From JANXQG01 sp963775975 (GTDB lineage: Bacteria; Planctomycetota; Planctomycetia; Pirellulales; Thermoguttaceae), in the NCBI GenBank assembly GCA_963775975.1, contig CAVZKX010000001.1:124001-188000 (forward strand): a stretch of 64,000 nt of DNA, read 5' to 3'. The stretch's first letter is position 1. Each line of letters opens with the position of its first letter. The notes beneath the pieces are model-generated. The model ran no database searches, was not told where the DNA came from, and saw only the letters and a list, made by a program, of their open reading frames with translations. The translations under genes were made by a program, and so were the position numbers. Shown piece after piece: positions 1-8,800 of the stretch.

Positions 1-1
1 C

Positions 2-436
2 GTGTCATTTGCCGAGTGGGGTCGCATGATTGGCCATGCCCTGGGACGGCGCAAGACCCGAATCGTCCGCGTGGGGCCCGCTATCCGCTGGTCGGTAGCG
101 TGCATCGCCACTGCGATGTCGATAGTGTCGCGGCGACCCTCGTACTTCACCATTGACAAGGCGCGCGAGGCCGGGGCAGGCTCCTGGACCTGTTCGGCCG
201 AATCGGCCGCCACCGATCTCGGATTCAAAGTCGGCGCAACATTGAGGGAACGCACCCAGCAGACGGCGCGATGTTACCTCGACGAAGCTTGCTTCCATCG
301 AAATCTCGAGCTATTTCGGCAGCCGAGCCTCACGAACGATCTTATCGCCGCGGCAGCCGAGGCCGAAGGTCTGGATGACATTGATCCGCTCAAAGAGTTC
401 AGCGCGGCCTGTCGGAGCGAATTGTTAGCACGTTAA
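2..436 (+). CDS. NAD-dependent epimerase/dehydratase, C-terminal part (5' end outside window)
   Basis: The frame is open from the first bases of the window and ends at TAA 434-436, so the true start is probably upstream. Residues about 45-95 match the C-terminal substrate-domain pattern of extended short-chain dehydrogenases: a conserved Lys-x-Arg-Glu, a Trp-x-Cys-(x)n-Leu-Gly-Phe stretch and a final Glu/Arg-rich helix ending in Tyr. The Rossmann NAD-binding motif and the catalytic Tyr-x-x-x-Lys would lie upstream and cannot be checked. The family acts on nucleotide sugars, flavonoid-like ketones or similar alcohols; no substrate can be inferred. Confidence 0.5.
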   Translation: MSFAEWGRMIGHALGRRKTRIVRVGPAIRWSVACIATAMSIVSRRPSYFTIDKAREAGAGSWTCSAESAATDLGFKVGATLRERTQQTARCYLDEACFHRNLELFRQPSLTNDLIAAAAEAEGLDDIDPLKEFSAACRSELLAR

Positions 437-475
437 GGGTGATCTATTACGTCACGGCAAGAAGAATGGTGAGCC

Positions 476-805
476 ATGCTGCGAATCACAGTCGAAGTCG
501 GTTGTCGTATTCTCACCTTCCGGCTGGAAGGGAGATTAGAAGAGCCGTGGCTGCGAGAGTTGGAGGACTTCTGCGAGACCTCTCGCGCCACTTTGCGCAA
601 GTCGGTTCGCTACCTTGATTTGACGGGCGTGACCTTCATCGATGCCGCGGGCAAGGCCTGCTTGGCGGCAATGCACCGTCAAGGCGCCAAATTCATCGCC
701 GCAGATTGTATGACGAAAGCCATTGTCGACGAGATTATCCAGGGGTCGCACTCTCAGACGCCAAAGTTGCGAAGACAACTTAATCCGGACAGGAGTTTAA
801 CATGA
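476..805 (+). CDS. STAS-domain protein (anti-sigma factor antagonist-like)
   Basis: A 109-residue protein that is almost entirely one STAS domain. The core strand-turn reads LDLTGVTFIDAAGKACL, matching the family pattern of a hydrophobic strand, Asp, Leu-x-x-Val-x-x-Ile-Asp, then a small-residue turn. In SpoIIAA-type proteins a Ser or Thr in that turn is phosphorylated; here it is Ala-Ala-Gly-Lys, so phospho-switch control is doubtful. Stand-alone STAS proteins take part in partner-switching control of sigma factors or act as non-enzymatic ligand sensors. The stop codon overlaps an ATG at 802 (ATGA) that has a perfect AGGAG at 791-795, so the next gene may be translationally coupled. Confidence 0.7.
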   Translation: MLRITVEVGCRILTFRLEGRLEEPWLRELEDFCETSRATLRKSVRYLDLTGVTFIDAAGKACLAAMHRQGAKFIAADCMTKAIVDEIIQGSHSQTPKLRRQLNPDRSLT

Positions 806-841
806 ACAGGATATTCGGTTCACCTGAAATTGGAGAACGCT

Positions 842-1444
842 GTGGAGACATTTATTGCAGTCACATTTCCCGACCGGCGGCGTGCGGCTCAAGCCCTGAG
901 CTTGCTTTGGCGATCGAACGACAAGTTGGACATCGAACTGGACGACGCAGTGATCGTACATTGCGATCACGAAGGTAACCTGGAATACGACCAGGACTCC
1001 CCCTCAATGCTTGAACGAGGACTCGTATGGGCCGGCCTCTGGGGAAGTCTTATAGGCGCTTTGGCCGCAGTTGCGTTCGCCGTTGTCACGAATGAGGTTC
1101 TCAATATTATTGCATTGGGTGCCTGTGCGCTGGCAGCAGGCCTGATCGTTACTATGGTCGAGCTGTCGCGCGCGGGAGATTGTGCGGCCCGGCGCGACTT
1201 CTTTGGCGTGCCCAAGGGCTTTGTTCAGGAAGTTGTCGACGGCATTAGTCCCGGGGATTCGGCTGTTGTCGCCTGGCTTGATTCGGACGGTCTGGAGACG
1301 GCCGCCCCGACGTTCCGCGGCTTCGGCGGGAAGCTTTTGCGCACGACCCTGCCGCCCGAGGAAGTCGTGAAGCTCGAATCGGTGTTACATGGCGATGCCC
1401 TGTCGGCCACCGATCCCGTACTCAAGTCAGCGCAACCGGCATAG
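842..1444 (+). CDS. DUF1269-like membrane protein
   Basis: About 200 residues with the DUF1269 layout: an N-terminal beta-alpha-beta part (FIAVTFPD, then a helix, then DDAVIVH), a central double hydrophobic segment (roughly residues 65-110, GLWGSLIGALAAVAF and a second helix), and a C-terminal part with SAVVAWL. Such proteins are small inner-membrane or membrane-associated proteins of unknown role. I chose GTG 842 because GGAG lies at 832-835. An in-frame TTG at 830 is possible. A third reading starts at ATG 802, coupled to the STAS stop with a better ribosome site, and joins this frame if one base near 841 is an insertion error. Confidence 0.6.
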   Translation: METFIAVTFPDRRRAAQALSLLWRSNDKLDIELDDAVIVHCDHEGNLEYDQDSPSMLERGLVWAGLWGSLIGALAAVAFAVVTNEVLNIIALGACALAAGLIVTMVELSRAGDCAARRDFFGVPKGFVQEVVDGISPGDSAVVAWLDSDGLETAAPTFRGFGGKLLRTTLPPEEVVKLESVLHGDALSATDPVLKSAQPA

Positions 1445-1860
1445 TCTGCTCGTTTGCAATTGCTCTTTATCATCCGAATTAGTCATCGCTTAGGTAATGC
1501 ATCCCCTCGCGGATGCGATTCGCCCAGACGCCGGTTGAGGCTGGCTTCGCCATGGAGGTCGAGGAGGCCCTCGCCAATCGGATAAGCTCGTCGAACCGAA
1601 GTTCTTCAGCTTTCATGCCTGCCGGTCCTGAAACTTCCGATTATGTGCAGATGCGAGACCGCCATCATTCTATCAGATTGAGTGCAGGCGCCTTAATACG
1701 GTAGGACGGTCGGGCTCTCGATGTGTGATACGCGGCTTCGATGACGTTGGCTGTGTTTGCCCGTCGCGAGAAAGGAACAGATTCTGCTGCTTCCAGTGGC
1801 ACAATGTTTGCGGACAGAGGCGGATTCGTAACTATGATTCCATCGTTCATGGAGGTACAC
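1445..1860. other. Intergenic, no gene recognised
   Basis: About 415 bases between the DUF1269-like gene and the DUF1571 gene. Short open frames exist on both strands but none has a ribosome site, a recognisable domain or a family-like composition. The upstream control region of the DUF1571 gene must lie here; no convincing -35/-10 pair was found. Confidence 0.5.
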
Positions 1861-2778
1861 GTGAGTAAGTCTGGAGAGTATCATCGTTCGGTTGCGGTCA
1901 TCGCCGTCTGCCTACTGGTTTCGGTTGCGCATGCTCAATCGCCCGCGGAGCAGCGCGCCTCCGGCCTCCGCGTCACGGCGCACGAGTTGAATGCAATTGA
2001 TTCGGGCGTCGCTCCGGCGTGGGCGGACAATCCGGACAAGCATCCTCTCATGCCGGCCCTGCGCTGGGCCAAAAAGGCATTGCAAAAGGCAGAACAGATT
2101 AACGATTACACCGCCAAATTGATTAAGCGGGAGCGGAGCGACGGCAGAATGGGGCCGACGGAGTTGCTCTTCATCAAGGTCCGCCAGAAGCCATTCAGTA
2201 TTTACACGATTTCCCTCGGTCCCAAGAGCATGAAGGGACAGGAGGCGTTGTACATCGAAGGCGCCAACGACGGCAAGATGTGGGCACACAGTGTGGGGCT
2301 TCGGGCCATGCTGGGCACCCTTGCGATCGACCCGGCCAGCCCGCTGGCCATGCAGGGACAGCAGTACCCGTTGACGGAGATCGGCATCCTCAAGCTTACG
2401 AAGCAGCTCATCGAAGTCGCCGAGAGCGACATGAAGTATGGCGAATGCACAATGAAGTGGGTCGACCATGCAAAGATCAACGATCGGCCATGTTCTTGCA
2501 TCGAGGTCGTTCATCCCCAGCCGCGCAGCAATTTCCTATTTCACGTTGCCCGAATCTTCGTGGACGCCAGAATGAATCTTCCCATTCGTTACGAGCGCTA
2601 CGATTGGCCGAGCACGGCCGATGGCAAACCTCCATTGATGGAGGAGTATACCTATCTCGACATCAAGCTGAATGCCGGTCTTGCCGCCGCCGATTTCAAC
2701 GTCCGCAATCCGGCCTACCACTTCCGCCCGACAGGACCCGAGATGGAGGCAAGAAAGGCGCCTGCTGCGGGTCGCTGA
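1861..2778 (+). CDS. DUF1571 family secreted protein
   Basis: 305 residues. The start is GTG 1861 because GGAGG lies at 1851-1855, five bases upstream, and the product then begins with a signal peptide (basic start, VAVIAVCLLVSVAHA, cleavage near Ala-Gln). The mature part carries the DUF1571 pattern: a helix with INDYTAKLIKRER, then a beta-rich region with LFIKVRQKPFSIY, and a C-terminal segment with YERYDWP and an acidic YTYLDI strand. The family is widespread in Planctomycetota and resembles lipoprotein-carrier (LolA-like) folds, but no function is established. In-frame upstream codons from 1741 would only add a non-signal extension. Confidence 0.75.
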   Translation: MSKSGEYHRSVAVIAVCLLVSVAHAQSPAEQRASGLRVTAHELNAIDSGVAPAWADNPDKHPLMPALRWAKKALQKAEQINDYTAKLIKRERSDGRMGPTELLFIKVRQKPFSIYTISLGPKSMKGQEALYIEGANDGKMWAHSVGLRAMLGTLAIDPASPLAMQGQQYPLTEIGILKLTKQLIEVAESDMKYGECTMKWVDHAKINDRPCSCIEVVHPQPRSNFLFHVARIFVDARMNLPIRYERYDWPSTADGKPPLMEEYTYLDIKLNAGLAAADFNVRNPAYHFRPTGPEMEARKAPAAGR

Positions 2779-3115
2779 GTGATAGCTCGGCGGTCTATCA
2801 AAATGACGGACGTCAATCATTGTGATACCGAATACCTGGTTCGGATAATCTCGCGAAAGTCAGATGCCGGGAATTATCGATCAATGGCGACAATGGAACA
2901 GTTATTGCTACTTGCTCGCGTCGGCGATTTGAAGCCAATGATCCTATCCCTGCACGTGGCGTCCGTATGTATATCGTTTCGTTCTCGGACTTCGCTTCAG
3001 AAAAGACAGAGCGACTCAGTGACTGATGGCCTGTGAAAGGCTATTGCAGGGTCACGTCTTGAAATTGCCAAAATCGGTATCCCCAAAACATGAATCGCAC
3101 AAGGAGCAAACAACG
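2779..3115. other. Intergenic, no gene recognised
   Basis: About 340 bases between the DUF1571 and DUF1573 genes. An 85-codon open frame starts just after the DUF1571 stop, but it lacks a ribosome site and any recognisable pattern, and I treat it as chance. Confidence 0.5.
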
Positions 3116-3370
3116 ATGCTACCAAGAATCATTCCGGCGATGATAACAATCGCGGCCCTCGCGACTCCGTCGCTGGCCCAAGACTGGGCGACCAAGATGT
3201 TCCATACCATGAGCCACGACTTTGGCACAGTGGCGCGGGGGGAGCACGCCGAGTTCGTGTTCACTTTCGAGAACCTGTATCTTGAGGACGTGCATGTGAC
3301 CGCCGTTCGAGCGAGTTGCCATTGCACGACGCCCATAATCCAATCGGCCAGTGCGAAAACCCACGAGTGA
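3116..3370 (+). pseudogene. DUF1573 protein, N-terminal fragment cut by IS30 element
   Basis: The ATG at 3116 follows AAGGAG at 3101-3106. The product begins with a signal peptide (MITIAALATPSLAQ) and enters a DUF1573 domain with the hallmark HDFGTVARGE, FTFEN and SCHCTTP. After 83 codons the host gene is interrupted at 3364/3365, and translation reads into the insertion sequence, ending at TGA 3368-3370. DUF1573 domains are Ig-like extracytoplasmic modules with a conserved Cys pair. The rest of the gene lies in the same frame beyond the element. Confidence 0.85.
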
Positions 3371-4440
3371 TGGCAAAATACAAATGCGACAAAGTTGAAA
3401 ACTGATATTGGAGAAAGGTCGCTGGGTCCGTTTGAATGTCGCGGTTGTCGAGACTGTGACATTCGCACGGAGGCCCAGCGATGGCTGATCATCTTACATC
3501 GGCAGAGCGGAAAATCCTATATGGCTTGCACAAGAAGGGAAAATCGAAGGCGGAGATCGCGGAGTTGATGGGACGCCACCGCAGCACGATTTATCGCGAG
3601 CTGCGCCGCAACACGGGCCAACGAGGCTATCGGCCGAAGCAGGCCCAGCGGTTGGCGGATCAACGTCGCGTGGCTTGCCGCCGTTCGCGAAAGATGGAGG
3701 ACACACACCTGCACCAATACGTGGAAGAAGGGCTGAAGAAATATTGGTCGCCGGATCAGATTGCCGGACGAAGTCGGCGGAAGTTCGCCCGGCAGCCGCG
3801 GCGGCGCCTGTCGCGACAAACCATTTACAACTGGATTGACGATCGCGAGCCGGCCTGGCGAGCTTGGCTGCGGCGTGGCGGCCGGCCGCCGGAAAAACGC
3901 GGCAAACTGGCCGATTGCGTCCGCATCGACGGGCGGCCCGATGTCATCAACCGCCGCCGCCGCTACGGCGACTGGGAAGCAGACACGATGGTCGGCAAGT
4001 CCCGCCACAGCGCACTGGTTACGGTGGTCGAGCGGAAAAGCGGTTTCGCCCGCATCGGGCGAGCCGACAACATGAAGGCCGACACGACACGGAAGGTGTT
4101 GACGAAGCGACTGAAGGACCTGCCCGCGGCGTTGCGTCGCAGCGTCACGTTTGACAACGGCAAGGAGTTTGCGGAACATCGACAGCTTGCTCGGAAATTG
4201 AACCTGGAGACGTATTTCGCGACGCCCTACCGGTCGTGGCAGCGCGGCACCAATGAAAACACCAACGGACTGCTGCGGCAGTTCTTTCCCAAACGCACAG
4301 ACTTCTCGCGGATCAGTCACCAGGAGGTGGCCCGCGCGGAGACCTTACTCAACGAACGTCCGCGAAGACGCCTCGACTATCGAACCCCCGCCGAAGTCCT
4401 TTCCAAACGATTGTGTCGCAATTGAACCTTGACATCACTC
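3365..4440 (+). mobile_element. IS30-family insertion sequence, complete (1076 bp)
   Basis: The ends form an imperfect inverted repeat: the left end starts GAGTGATGGCAAAATAC and the right end, read inward, starts GAGTGATGTCAAGGTTC, with a shared TGCGACA farther in. About 20 of 26 positions match from the TGATG onward. The target duplication is AC (3363-3364 and 4441-4442), though shared bases make a 3-bp CAC equally possible; IS30 elements usually give 2-3 bp. A single transposase gene fills most of the element. Removing the element plus one AC rejoins the host reading frame exactly. Confidence 0.88.
3481..4425 (+). CDS. IS30-family transposase
   Basis: 314 residues, a normal length for the family. 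The N-terminal helix-turn-helix (residues about 1-45) contains the IS30 signature SKAEIAELMGRHRSTIYREL. A second DNA-binding part follows, with WSPDQIAGR. The catalytic core shows the DDE triad: Asp in GDWEADTM (near residue 164), Asp in TFDNGKEF (near 222) and Glu in NENTNGLLRQFFPK (near 258). CGGAGG at 3468-3473 precedes ATG 3481. All catalytic residues are present and the frame is intact, so the enzyme is probably active. Confidence 0.95.
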   Translation: MADHLTSAERKILYGLHKKGKSKAEIAELMGRHRSTIYRELRRNTGQRGYRPKQAQRLADQRRVACRRSRKMEDTHLHQYVEEGLKKYWSPDQIAGRSRRKFARQPRRRLSRQTIYNWIDDREPAWRAWLRRGGRPPEKRGKLADCVRIDGRPDVINRRRRYGDWEADTMVGKSRHSALVTVVERKSGFARIGRADNMKADTTRKVLTKRLKDLPAALRRSVTFDNGKEFAEHRQLARKLNLETYFATPYRSWQRGTNENTNGLLRQFFPKRTDFSRISHQEVARAETLLNERPRRRLDYRTPAEVLSKRLCRN

Positions 4441-5180
4441 ACGAGAAAGGCGCAATTATCGCCAGGTTCAACACGGATGCGTTCGTCGGCGCCCGCGGCG
4501 CGACGGTTACCGTGACTTTCGACAAGCCCTTCTTCGCCGAGGTCCAACTCGCTGTGCGCGGCTTCATTCGGAACGACGTGGTGTTTCAGCCCGGCAGCGC
4601 TGACTTTGGCACAGTCGACCAGGGCAAGCGGAGCGCGCGGACGATCACACTCAGCCACGCGGGACGTCCGGATTGGCGCATTACCGACGTCCGCAGTTCA
4701 AATCCCCATCTGTCGGCACGCGCGACCGAGGAGAGCCGAAACACGTCCCAGGTAACCTATCAGATCGCCGTTCGCCTCGATGCCAAGTCACCGCCCGGAT
4801 ACCTGACGGACCGCCTAACGATTGTCAGCGACGACGGCCAGTCCCATGAAATTCGCTTGCCGGTCAGTGGGCTAGTTCAGGATTCGCTGTCAGCCAGTCC
4901 TTCCCCGCTGTTTCTGGGAGTCGTCGCGCCGGGCCAGAAAGCCAACAAGCAAATCATCGTGCGGGGCCGAGAGCCATTCCACATTACGGGCACGGTCTGC
5001 AAGGCCCCGGGATTTCAGGTCTCCGCGCCCGACGCCGATGCAGAGAAGCCGCTGCATGTTGTTCCTGTGACATTTGTCGCTCCCACGGACCCGGGTCGCA
5101 TGGAAGCAACGATTCAAATCGAGACGAGTCTTGGGACCGTGACGCCCATTCGCGCGTTTGGGGAAGTCGCGGGGCACTGA
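4413..5180 (+). pseudogene. DUF1573 protein, C-terminal fragment downstream of IS30
   Basis: From 4443 onward this is the continuation of the gene begun at 3116; the codons just before it come from the IS right end, where a GTG at 4413 could give a chance start. The sequence holds the end of the first DUF1573-like module (TVTVTFDKPF, QLAVRGFIRND) and two more Ig-like modules, each opening with a DFGTVDQGK or FLGVVAPGQK strand. Joined precisely, the gene would encode 328 residues: 83 from the left part and 245 from the right. Without a signal peptide this half is unlikely to reach the periplasm. Confidence 0.8.
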
Positions 5181-5495
5181 AACTCGTAAACGACGCCTGG
5201 AGGAAGCCAGGTGAATCGCCCGCACAAGATTTCGTTCAAATTCCCCGTGCCGCAGTTAGGACACGCGGCGGTACGACAACGTCCCAACGGAAGAAGGGAG
5301 GTTCACTTGCTCCGTTCAATACGTGTACCCCTTGACAATGCAGCGTTTGGCGGGAACGCGATTCCGACGGTGTAAATCTTTGCGATCCCGCCCGCACAAG
5401 CCGTGACCAGCGCCTTTCCGCCAGAGGGCGACACGCCGCCGGCAATTCCGCACGCCGGACAGCTCGGTTTTGTCGCTGTAAGTTATTGCAGCATA
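5181..5495. other. Intergenic, no gene recognised
   Basis: Between the DUF1573 remnant and the tRNA-like sequence. A GTG at 5211 has GGAGG upstream and opens a frame of about 55 codons, but the product resembles nothing I know. The minus-strand frame of 69 codons is equally anonymous. Confidence 0.4.
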
Positions 5496-5572
<77 letters not shown>

Positions 5573-5685
5573 AAGCATTTTGCTCGCAAACACGTCCGCC
5601 ACCGCCGCTCCATCATACGGCGTTGTCGACGAGTTTGCAATTGGGTGCGCGGACTGCAATTAAGTTCACGGCTTGTCTCAGGCCA

Positions 5686-8117
5686 TCAAAACTTGCTTGA
5701 GTCGATTACTTGGCCATCGTGCCGGTTGAAAAGCCGTCCTAGCGTCTCGGCGTCAATCGCCGAGGAAATGAACCGCACCGATCCGTCACAAAAGGCCGCG
5801 TTGAAACCACCGGGGAAGAGGCCGCCGAGCCCCGCCGTCGGGTTCTTTTCGTCGTAGGTGAAATCATCCGGCTTTGTCCAAGGCACGGCCTTGGAGTCGC
5901 ACGCCTCGACGGCCATGATCGTGTGCGACATGCCGTCCGTAATCTGGGCCGGTGCAACGCCGTTCTGACCGGGAAACGCCGTGTCCTTGCCGCGGACGGT
6001 CAGATAATTGGTCATGCCCGGCGCGGCAGTGCTTGCCGGATGGCGGTAGATCGTAGGCATCGCGGCGATTAGCTTCTTGTTGTGGTCGCTGTCCCACGGC
6101 TCGTCCAGGTGGAATTGCTTGTAGAGGGCGTCTTGTTCGATGAAAGGCAAGACTGCCACGCGCCAACTCAACAGCGGCTTGCCTGTATTATGGTCGGCAA
6201 TGTAAGCGGACGGCAAACGGCCGTAGGTCGATTCGTAGTTGATAATGGCCAAGGCGATCTGCTTCAAGTTATTCGCCGACTGCGTGCGCCGGGCCGCGTC
6301 GCGGGCCTTCTGAATCGCCGGCAAGAGCAGGCCTGCCAAGACTGGCGCATTGGAGGCGATGCTGCTGCCGGGCACTGTCCCGCGGCTGATGGTTTCGATG
6401 CCCGCATCGGTGCGCCGCACCACGCTGACGCTCGGCCGTAGATGCCGGTAGATCGCCGGTGCCGAGGGAACCATCGAGACGTTGAAATCGATGCCCTCCC
6501 GCGAAAGTTGCTTGCTGGCCATCTGCACGCCGACGCACAGCAGCGGATAGAGTTGCGTCAGAAACCGCCGCCCGTCGACATAGGTCAGACTGACGGGCCC
6601 CTCCGCGCCTTTGAAGGCGTTGGCGATGTCGGGCACCGTGGCAAGCGACTTGAAATCGGCCTCGCGCGACAAATATGCCTTGATCTGCTGCGGGAAGGCG
6701 GCAACGATCAGTTCCTTGTGGGTCAGGCACCAGGCCGGCGCGAAGGGGAAGTCCGGCGCGGATAAAAAGTAGAACGTCCTGCTCCGCGAAGCGGAAATGC
6801 TCGATGCTGGGGTTAGGCCGCGGCCCGTAGGTATGTATTGTCGAGCCGGGCACGGCCGGTGGATTATCCTGTGCCATCGCCGCTTGAGCCAGCGCCAGCA
6901 GCTTGGCATGCGCGGCCGAAAGTTTGTCATAGTCTTTCACCTGCACCACGCCGGTAAACCCTGAAATCAGCAGTCCGCCTTCGCTCGGCGAATTATACGC
7001 GCACCAAACGTCGCCCAGCGAATCGATGAGGTCCTTGCGGAGATCAAAACCCAATCGCTCGTTGATCATTTGCAAGTTCCGTTCGATCTCAGCGCCGGCT
7101 TGCGGTTCGATCTTGCCCGCGGTGGCGAGGGCCTTGTCCATCACTTCCGCGAGGTCCAAACGGGCCACAACGGCGAAATCGGCGTCGTGCGGGATCGAGG
7201 CCAGGTCTTTCAGCTTAAGCGGCTTGCCAGCGCCGAGGCAGAGCACGCCAGTTGGATCGCCTTCGATGCCCAACAGAGTGCGGTTGATGAATCCTTCCCC
7301 CTCCAGCCCGCTCACCGTGGCCAGCGAGGTGACGTTACCCAATCCTAATGCTTCAATGATTATGCGAGCCTTCTCGCCGCCCAGGGGAGCGAACTGCTCG
7401 ACGATCTTCTTGACGTTGATGTAGGATATCGTCGCCAATCGCTCGACCGGCAACTGCTTGCGGACCTTCGTCAACCATTCGGGCGGTGTGCCGTCGGCCC
7501 TTTTCAAAATCTCTTCCAACGAGCCGTCGCCGACTCCGACGACAAGGTACTTGTCCTTGATGCCCCAGACAATCATTGGAGCGCCAGGTCCTAATACAAG
7601 TCGATAGCAGGAAACTCCGCCGATCTCGACCTTCTCGGGCGGCTGCGGCATCGCGGCTTGGTATTTCTCCAGCGCGGCCTTGAGTTCAGCCACATCGTCG
7701 CCTGCATTGAGCACCAGACCGCCGTGGAAGTCCGGCCCGTGCTGCCCGATCGCGACGGAACTCACAAAGGCCGTCATCGGCCGCGTTAACGCCTTCTTGC
7801 CCCAGCGGACGACGTCCAAGGCAACCGCGCTGCTGCGGGGGACCGTTCCGCTCGATTCCAGACGTGATCGCGCGTTCGATCTGGGCGAACATGTCTCGAA
7901 CCTCCGGCTCGGCCAGCAACTGTTCGGTCTGGTTCGTGGACTTGGCATCGGCGACTGCCATGCCCGACCAGCTCGTATAGACGAGGCATTCTGCGGGGGC
8001 AACGCGCGCCAACATCGGGTCTTCCGGCAGAGGTGGCAAGCTCAACGGCAAGCCGGCCCCGCCGCCCAGCAGCAAAGTTATCCAGAAAGGGAAAACGGCG
8101 AGCATCGATACGGCCAT
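5686..8117 (-). CDS. DUF1559 (pilin-like) domain protein with long N-terminal region; two frameshifts
   Basis: One gene of about 810 codons spread over three frames. ATG 8117 has AAGGAG six bases upstream and starts a membrane-anchored N-terminus (MLAVFPFWITLLLGGGAG). The middle part (to about 6770) is a repeated alpha/beta region with no assigned function. The C-terminal third is a planctomycete DUF1559 domain: LLPAIQKARDAARRTQSANN, SWRVAVLPFIEQ, and the closing FPGGFNAAFCDGSVRF, where the usual His of the H-X9-DG motif is replaced. Frame changes lie near the GGGGG run at 7837-7841 and near the T-rich stretch at about 6762-6776. DUF1559 proteins resemble type II secretion pseudopilins, but this one lacks the prepilin leader at its N-terminus. 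Confidence 0.75.
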
Positions 8118-8160
8118 GACAGTCTCCTTAAAGCTGGGGAAAAAGATTGATCGTAGTGAC

Positions 8161-8172
8161 TTAGTTAACTAA
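8161..8172. promoter_or_regulatory. 12-bp perfect palindrome upstream of the DUF1559 gene
   Basis: TTAGTTAACTAA lies 44 bases upstream of ATG 8117. It is perfectly self-complementary and AT-rich within GC-rich surroundings, as expected of an operator. No regulator is identified. Confidence 0.35.
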
Positions 8173-8628
8173 TGCAGTATAGCGGCAGCGACTGGAGTTG
8201 GCAAGGGGTGGTTTTTTGCCGCCGAATGGATACCCAACTCTGTTGTCAGTATATTCATCCCCGTGGCGGGCGGAAACCGGCCGCAGCATAGGCAGGGTTA
8301 GCCGTCCGGAGTCTCAAAAGTGCGACTTTTGACGCTCGTTTGATACTGTTTTGCGCTGTTTTGATCTCGTTTGAGACTCTCAAAGCTCGGCGAAAAATGC
8401 GGTTTTCCGCGGCAAAACGGAGTGGCTGAGACGATTTGAGGCGCTTTGAGACTGTTTTTCGCAGCATGGTCTTGGCTCTTTGGGTCGCCGGCGTTCTTCT
8501 ATGCGTGGTATTCGCGTGATCCGCGGTTTTCTTGTCTCGCTTGGCCGAACCACGGCCCCTTTTTCGCCGCTTTGTCGTCGTTCGGGCATTTTTATGGGAA
8601 AAATGGCCCAAGAAAATGCCCCCTGAGT
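8173..8628. other. Intergenic, low-complexity T/G-rich stretch
   Basis: About 455 bases between divergent transcription units. Around 8320-8470 the sequence contains many TTTTG and TTTGAG words (for example GTTTGAGACTCTC), giving loose internal repetition. Lys/Arg-rich open frames on the minus strand (8255-8664) look like products of composition. No gene is supported. Confidence 0.4.
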
Positions 8629-8686
8629 TGTTGACATACGTTCAGTATATCCGTATGATACCACATGTTAACATCAGTGTCAACAC
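8629..8686 (+). promoter_or_regulatory. Strong sigma70-type promoter with three TGTTRACA sites
   Basis: TTGACA at 8631-8636 and TATGAT at 8654-8659 are separated by exactly 17 bases. TGTTGACA covers the -35 box (8629-8636), TGTTAACA lies at 8666-8673, and TGTCAACA (the inverse of the first) lies at 8679-8686. A second inverted pair, ATACG at 8636-8640 and CGTAT at 8652-8656, frames the spacer. The arrangement suggests repressor control of a strong promoter reading toward the zinc-ribbon/GYF gene. Confidence 0.6.
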
Positions 8687-8705
8687 CTTTCCGAGGAGAC
8701 AAATA

Positions 8706-8774
8706 ATGATTCGCGAAATGGGGGACAATCGCTCATGCCACCCTAACTTCCAACTCCATCCCCGCGAGATATAA
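8706..8774 (+). CDS. Possible 22-residue leader peptide
   Basis: ATG 8706 follows a full GAGGAG at 8693-8698 with seven bases between, and lies 47 bases after the -10 box. The frame encodes 22 residues (MIREMGDNRSCHPNFQ and six more) and stops at TAA 8772-8774, 26 bases before the next gene. It has no run of a single amino acid as in attenuators. It could be a translated leader or a stand-alone small protein; only the position and ribosome site support it. Confidence 0.4.
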   Translation: MIREMGDNRSCHPNFQLHPREI

Positions 8775-8800
8775 TAGACTGTTTGGAGGATGTCGGAGCG

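Noticed and set aside
8255..8664. Lys/Arg-rich minus-strand frames in the 8.2-8.6 kb gap
   Set aside because: No ribosome site, and the frames overlap the strong promoter in the wrong direction; basic residues follow from the T-rich plus strand.
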